A stretch of DNA of 7,688 bases, from contig CAMWXQ010000045.1 in NCBI GenBank assembly GCA_947178235.1, positions 1-7,688 on the forward strand, given 5' to 3'. Origin of the DNA: an uncultured Muribaculaceae bacterium (lineage in GTDB: Bacteria > Bacteroidota > Bacteroidia > Bacteroidales > Muribaculaceae). A program made the position numbers and the translations under genes. The notes under the pieces were generated by a model. That model made no database searches, had not been told where the DNA came from, and saw nothing but the letters and a program-made list of their open reading frames with translations. Positions 6,009 to 7,688 of the stretch are shown one piece after another. The stretch's first letter is position 1; each line of letters begins with the position of its first letter.

Positions 6009-7688
6009 GCGTCCCCTGCTCCTCGGGGCTCTCCTCACCATGGCCGGCGCCGCCGGCGCCACCACGGCCACCGTCGAGCGCACCGACACCGTGGACGCCA
6101 CGCTGACCCTCTCCGAGGTCAGCGTCACCGCCATCAAGCAGGCCACCTCGCTCCTGCGCCAGCCCGTCACGGTCACCATCCTCGACTCGCTCGCCGTCGA
6201 GCAGTTCGACATCGCCGGCATACAGGATGTCAGCGAGATGGCCCCCAACTTCTATATGCCCTCCTACGGCTCGCCCATGACCGCATCGATATATGTCCGC
6301 GGCATCGGCGCCCGCATCGACCAGCCCGCCGTCGGGCTCAATGTCGACAACATTCCCTACCTGAACAAGAACGCCTACGACTTCGACATGGCCGACGTCG
6401 AGCGCGTCGAGGTCCTGCGCGGCCCGCAGTCGACCCTGTGGGGACGCAACACCATCGCGGGCCTCATCAATATATATACGCTCTCGCCGATGCGTTTCCA
6501 GGGGCTCCGCCTCCTGGCCGAGGGTGGCAGCTACGCATTCAGCCGCATCTCGGCGGGTGTGTACGTGAAGCCCCGCGAGCGGTTTGCGACGAGCGTCAAC
6601 CTCTTCGGCAGCCACACCAACGGATACGCCCACAACCGCATCAACGAGGCCCGCTGCGGCGAACTCGGCGACGTGGCCGGACGATGGCGCATGATCTGGC
6701 GCCCGGCCGACGCGGTGACCGTCGAGAATACCCTGTCGGCCTCGCACGCACGTCAGCACGGATACCCCTATGTCCTCGACGGCAGCGATCATCCAAACTA
6801 CAACGATACCTGCTACTACCGCCGTACGGGGCTCACCGAGGGGCTCACCGTCAAGTGGAATGCCCCGGGCTTCACGATGGCCTCCATCACGGGCTTCCAG
6901 ATGCTCCACGACAACATGACCCTCGACCAGGACTTCACGCCGCAGAGCCTCTTCACCCTCTCGCAGCGCATCCACGAGTGGAGCCTCACCGAGGACATCG
7001 TCTTCCGCGGCTCCAAGGGGCGCTACTCATGGCTCGGCGGTGCATTCGCCTTCTACAAGCACGGACGCATGACCGCCCCCGTGATATTCGGGCAGGACGG
7101 CATTGACCAGCTCATCCTCGCCAATGTCAATCCCCACCTCCCCCCGGGCATGGAGCTGCGTTGGGACGAACCCGACATACTGCTCGGCTCGGCGTTCCGC
7201 AATCCCTCGCGCGGCATCTCGCTCTATCACCGAAGCACCGTCACGCTCGGCCCGTGGGAGCTCGCCGCGGGACTGCGATGGGACTACGAACACGCCAACC
7301 TCAGCTATGACAGCCGCGTCAACACCTCGGCCACGATGTACCGCGGGAATATACCGATGGCTCAGCGGCCGATAGACATCGACGACCACGGCCACCTCTC
7401 GAAGACCTTCTCCCAGCTCCTCCCCTCGGTCTCGGCCACATTCAACCACCGCAACTCGGCCTTCTTCGCCTCGGTATCGAAGGGCTACAAGGCGGGCGGC
7501 TTCAACACCCAGATGTTCAGCACCATCCTCCAAGACAAGATGATGCAGGTCATGGGCCAGGCACCGGAGATCGACGTCGACAAGATCGTGAGCTACAAGC
7601 CCGAGACGTCGTGGAACTATGAGGTCGGCGGACACTTCAGTGTCGACCGCGGCAGGGTCTATGCGACATTCGCGGCATTCTACATCGA
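5992..7688 (+). CDS. TonB-dependent outer-membrane receptor (N-terminal 565 residues)
   Basis: This gene encodes an outer-membrane beta-barrel receptor for TonB-driven uptake and is open at the right edge; the frame from 5992 has no stop. Residues 1 to about 23 form a signal peptide (SRSKRPLLLGALLTMAGAAGA). A short TonB-box-like segment precedes LSEVSVTA (40-47). The plug domain (about 45-165) is canonical: PVTVTILD, SIYVRGIGARIDQPAVGLNV (99-118), VERVEVLRGPQSTLWGRN (136-153), AGLINIYT. Barrel strands follow, including SKGYKAGGFNTQMF (496-509). There is no N-terminal carboxypeptidase-regulatory domain, so it is not SusC-like; it belongs with classical receptors for iron complexes, cobalamin or similar ligands. 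The ligand cannot be named from this part, and there is no SusD or iron-transport gene in view. The ATG overlaps the end of the AlkD-like gene in another frame, so translation may be coupled. A complete protein would be roughly 700-800 residues. Confidence 0.9.
   Translation, partial: MKSRSKRPLLLGALLTMAGAAGATTATVERTDTVDATLTLSEVSVTAIKQATSLLRQPVTVTILDSLAVEQFDIAGIQDVSEMAPNFYMPSYGSPMTASIYVRGIGARIDQPAVGLNVDNIPYLNKNAYDFDMADVERVEVLRGPQSTLWGRNTIAGLINIYTLSPMRFQGLRLLAEGGSYAFSRISAGVYVKPRERFATSVNLFGSHTNGYAHNRINEARCGELGDVAGRWRMIWRPADAVTVENTLSASHARQHGYPYVLDGSDHPNYNDTCYYRRTGLTEGLTVKWNAPGFTMASITGFQMLHDNMTLDQDFTPQSLFTLSQRIHEWSLTEDIVFRGSKGRYSWLGGAFAFYKHGRMTAPVIFGQDGIDQLILANVNPHLPPGMELRWDEPDILLGSAFRNPSRGISLYHRSTVTLGPWELAAGLRWDYEHANLSYDSRVNTSATMYRGNIPMAQRPIDIDDHGHLSKTFSQLLPSVSATFNHRNSAFFASVSKGYKAGGFNTQMFSTILQDKMMQVMGQAPEIDVDKIVSYKPETSWNYEVGGHFSVDRGRVYATFAAFYI

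Noticed and set aside
5998..6975. A 325-codon minus-strand frame opposite the receptor gene
   Set aside because: It is a shadow of the receptor coding strand, with Gly/Val/Glu-rich low-complexity translation and no start or promoter support.
6438..7106. A 222-codon plus-strand frame overlapping the receptor gene
   Set aside because: It is rich in Arg, Pro and His and free of motifs. The frame from 5992 covers the same bases with a full TonB plug and barrel signature.

Overview
The window looks like chromosomal DNA of a GC-rich member of the Bacteroidales, most likely Muribaculaceae- or Prevotella-like; Alistipes-like genomes are a weaker alternative. Three things point there. Two upstream regions carry the Bacteroidetes promoter (TTG-type -33 element, about 20 bases, TAnnTTTG). 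The starts lack Shine-Dalgarno sequences and sit in A/T-rich leaders. The protein families are typical of the phylum: a secreted GH3 enzyme ending in a YDLSGR...GYYV tail, a Bacteroidetes-type peptide transporter, and a TonB-dependent receptor.

Layout. A leftward two-gene unit occupies 1-3003: a secreted GH3 glycosidase (probably a beta-xylosidase) with a CBM6-like insert, followed 17 bases later by a small secreted protein with a carboxypeptidase-regulatory-like fold that runs off the left edge. A 314-base divergent intergenic region (3004-3317) carries a promoter for each direction, and a hairpin at the predicted 5' end of the GH3 transcript. A rightward POT-family peptide transporter fills 3318-5135. 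It converges on a short leftward gene (5235-5375) for a 46-residue single-span membrane protein, and the two share a strong hairpin terminator (5175-5218). Divergent from the small gene, a rightward pair starts at about 5445: an AlkD-like helical-repeat protein overlapping by 17 bases a TonB-dependent outer-membrane receptor, which is open at the right edge.

How the genes fit together. The left half concerns nutrient capture: the GH3 enzyme would release monosaccharides from plant-type oligosaccharides, and the POT protein would bring di-/tripeptides across the inner membrane. These genes are divergent with separate promoters, so joint regulation is not implied. The right pair is probably translationally coupled, but why an AlkD-like protein should be tied to a TonB-dependent receptor is not evident.

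I see no CRISPR array, transposase, integrase, tRNA or rRNA, and no clear new defence or mobile system. The points most worth a second look are the small membrane protein, the changed catalytic-cleft residues in the AlkD-like protein, the unusual architecture of the POT transporter, and the 5' hairpin of the GH3 transcript. All family assignments were made by eye, without database searches.
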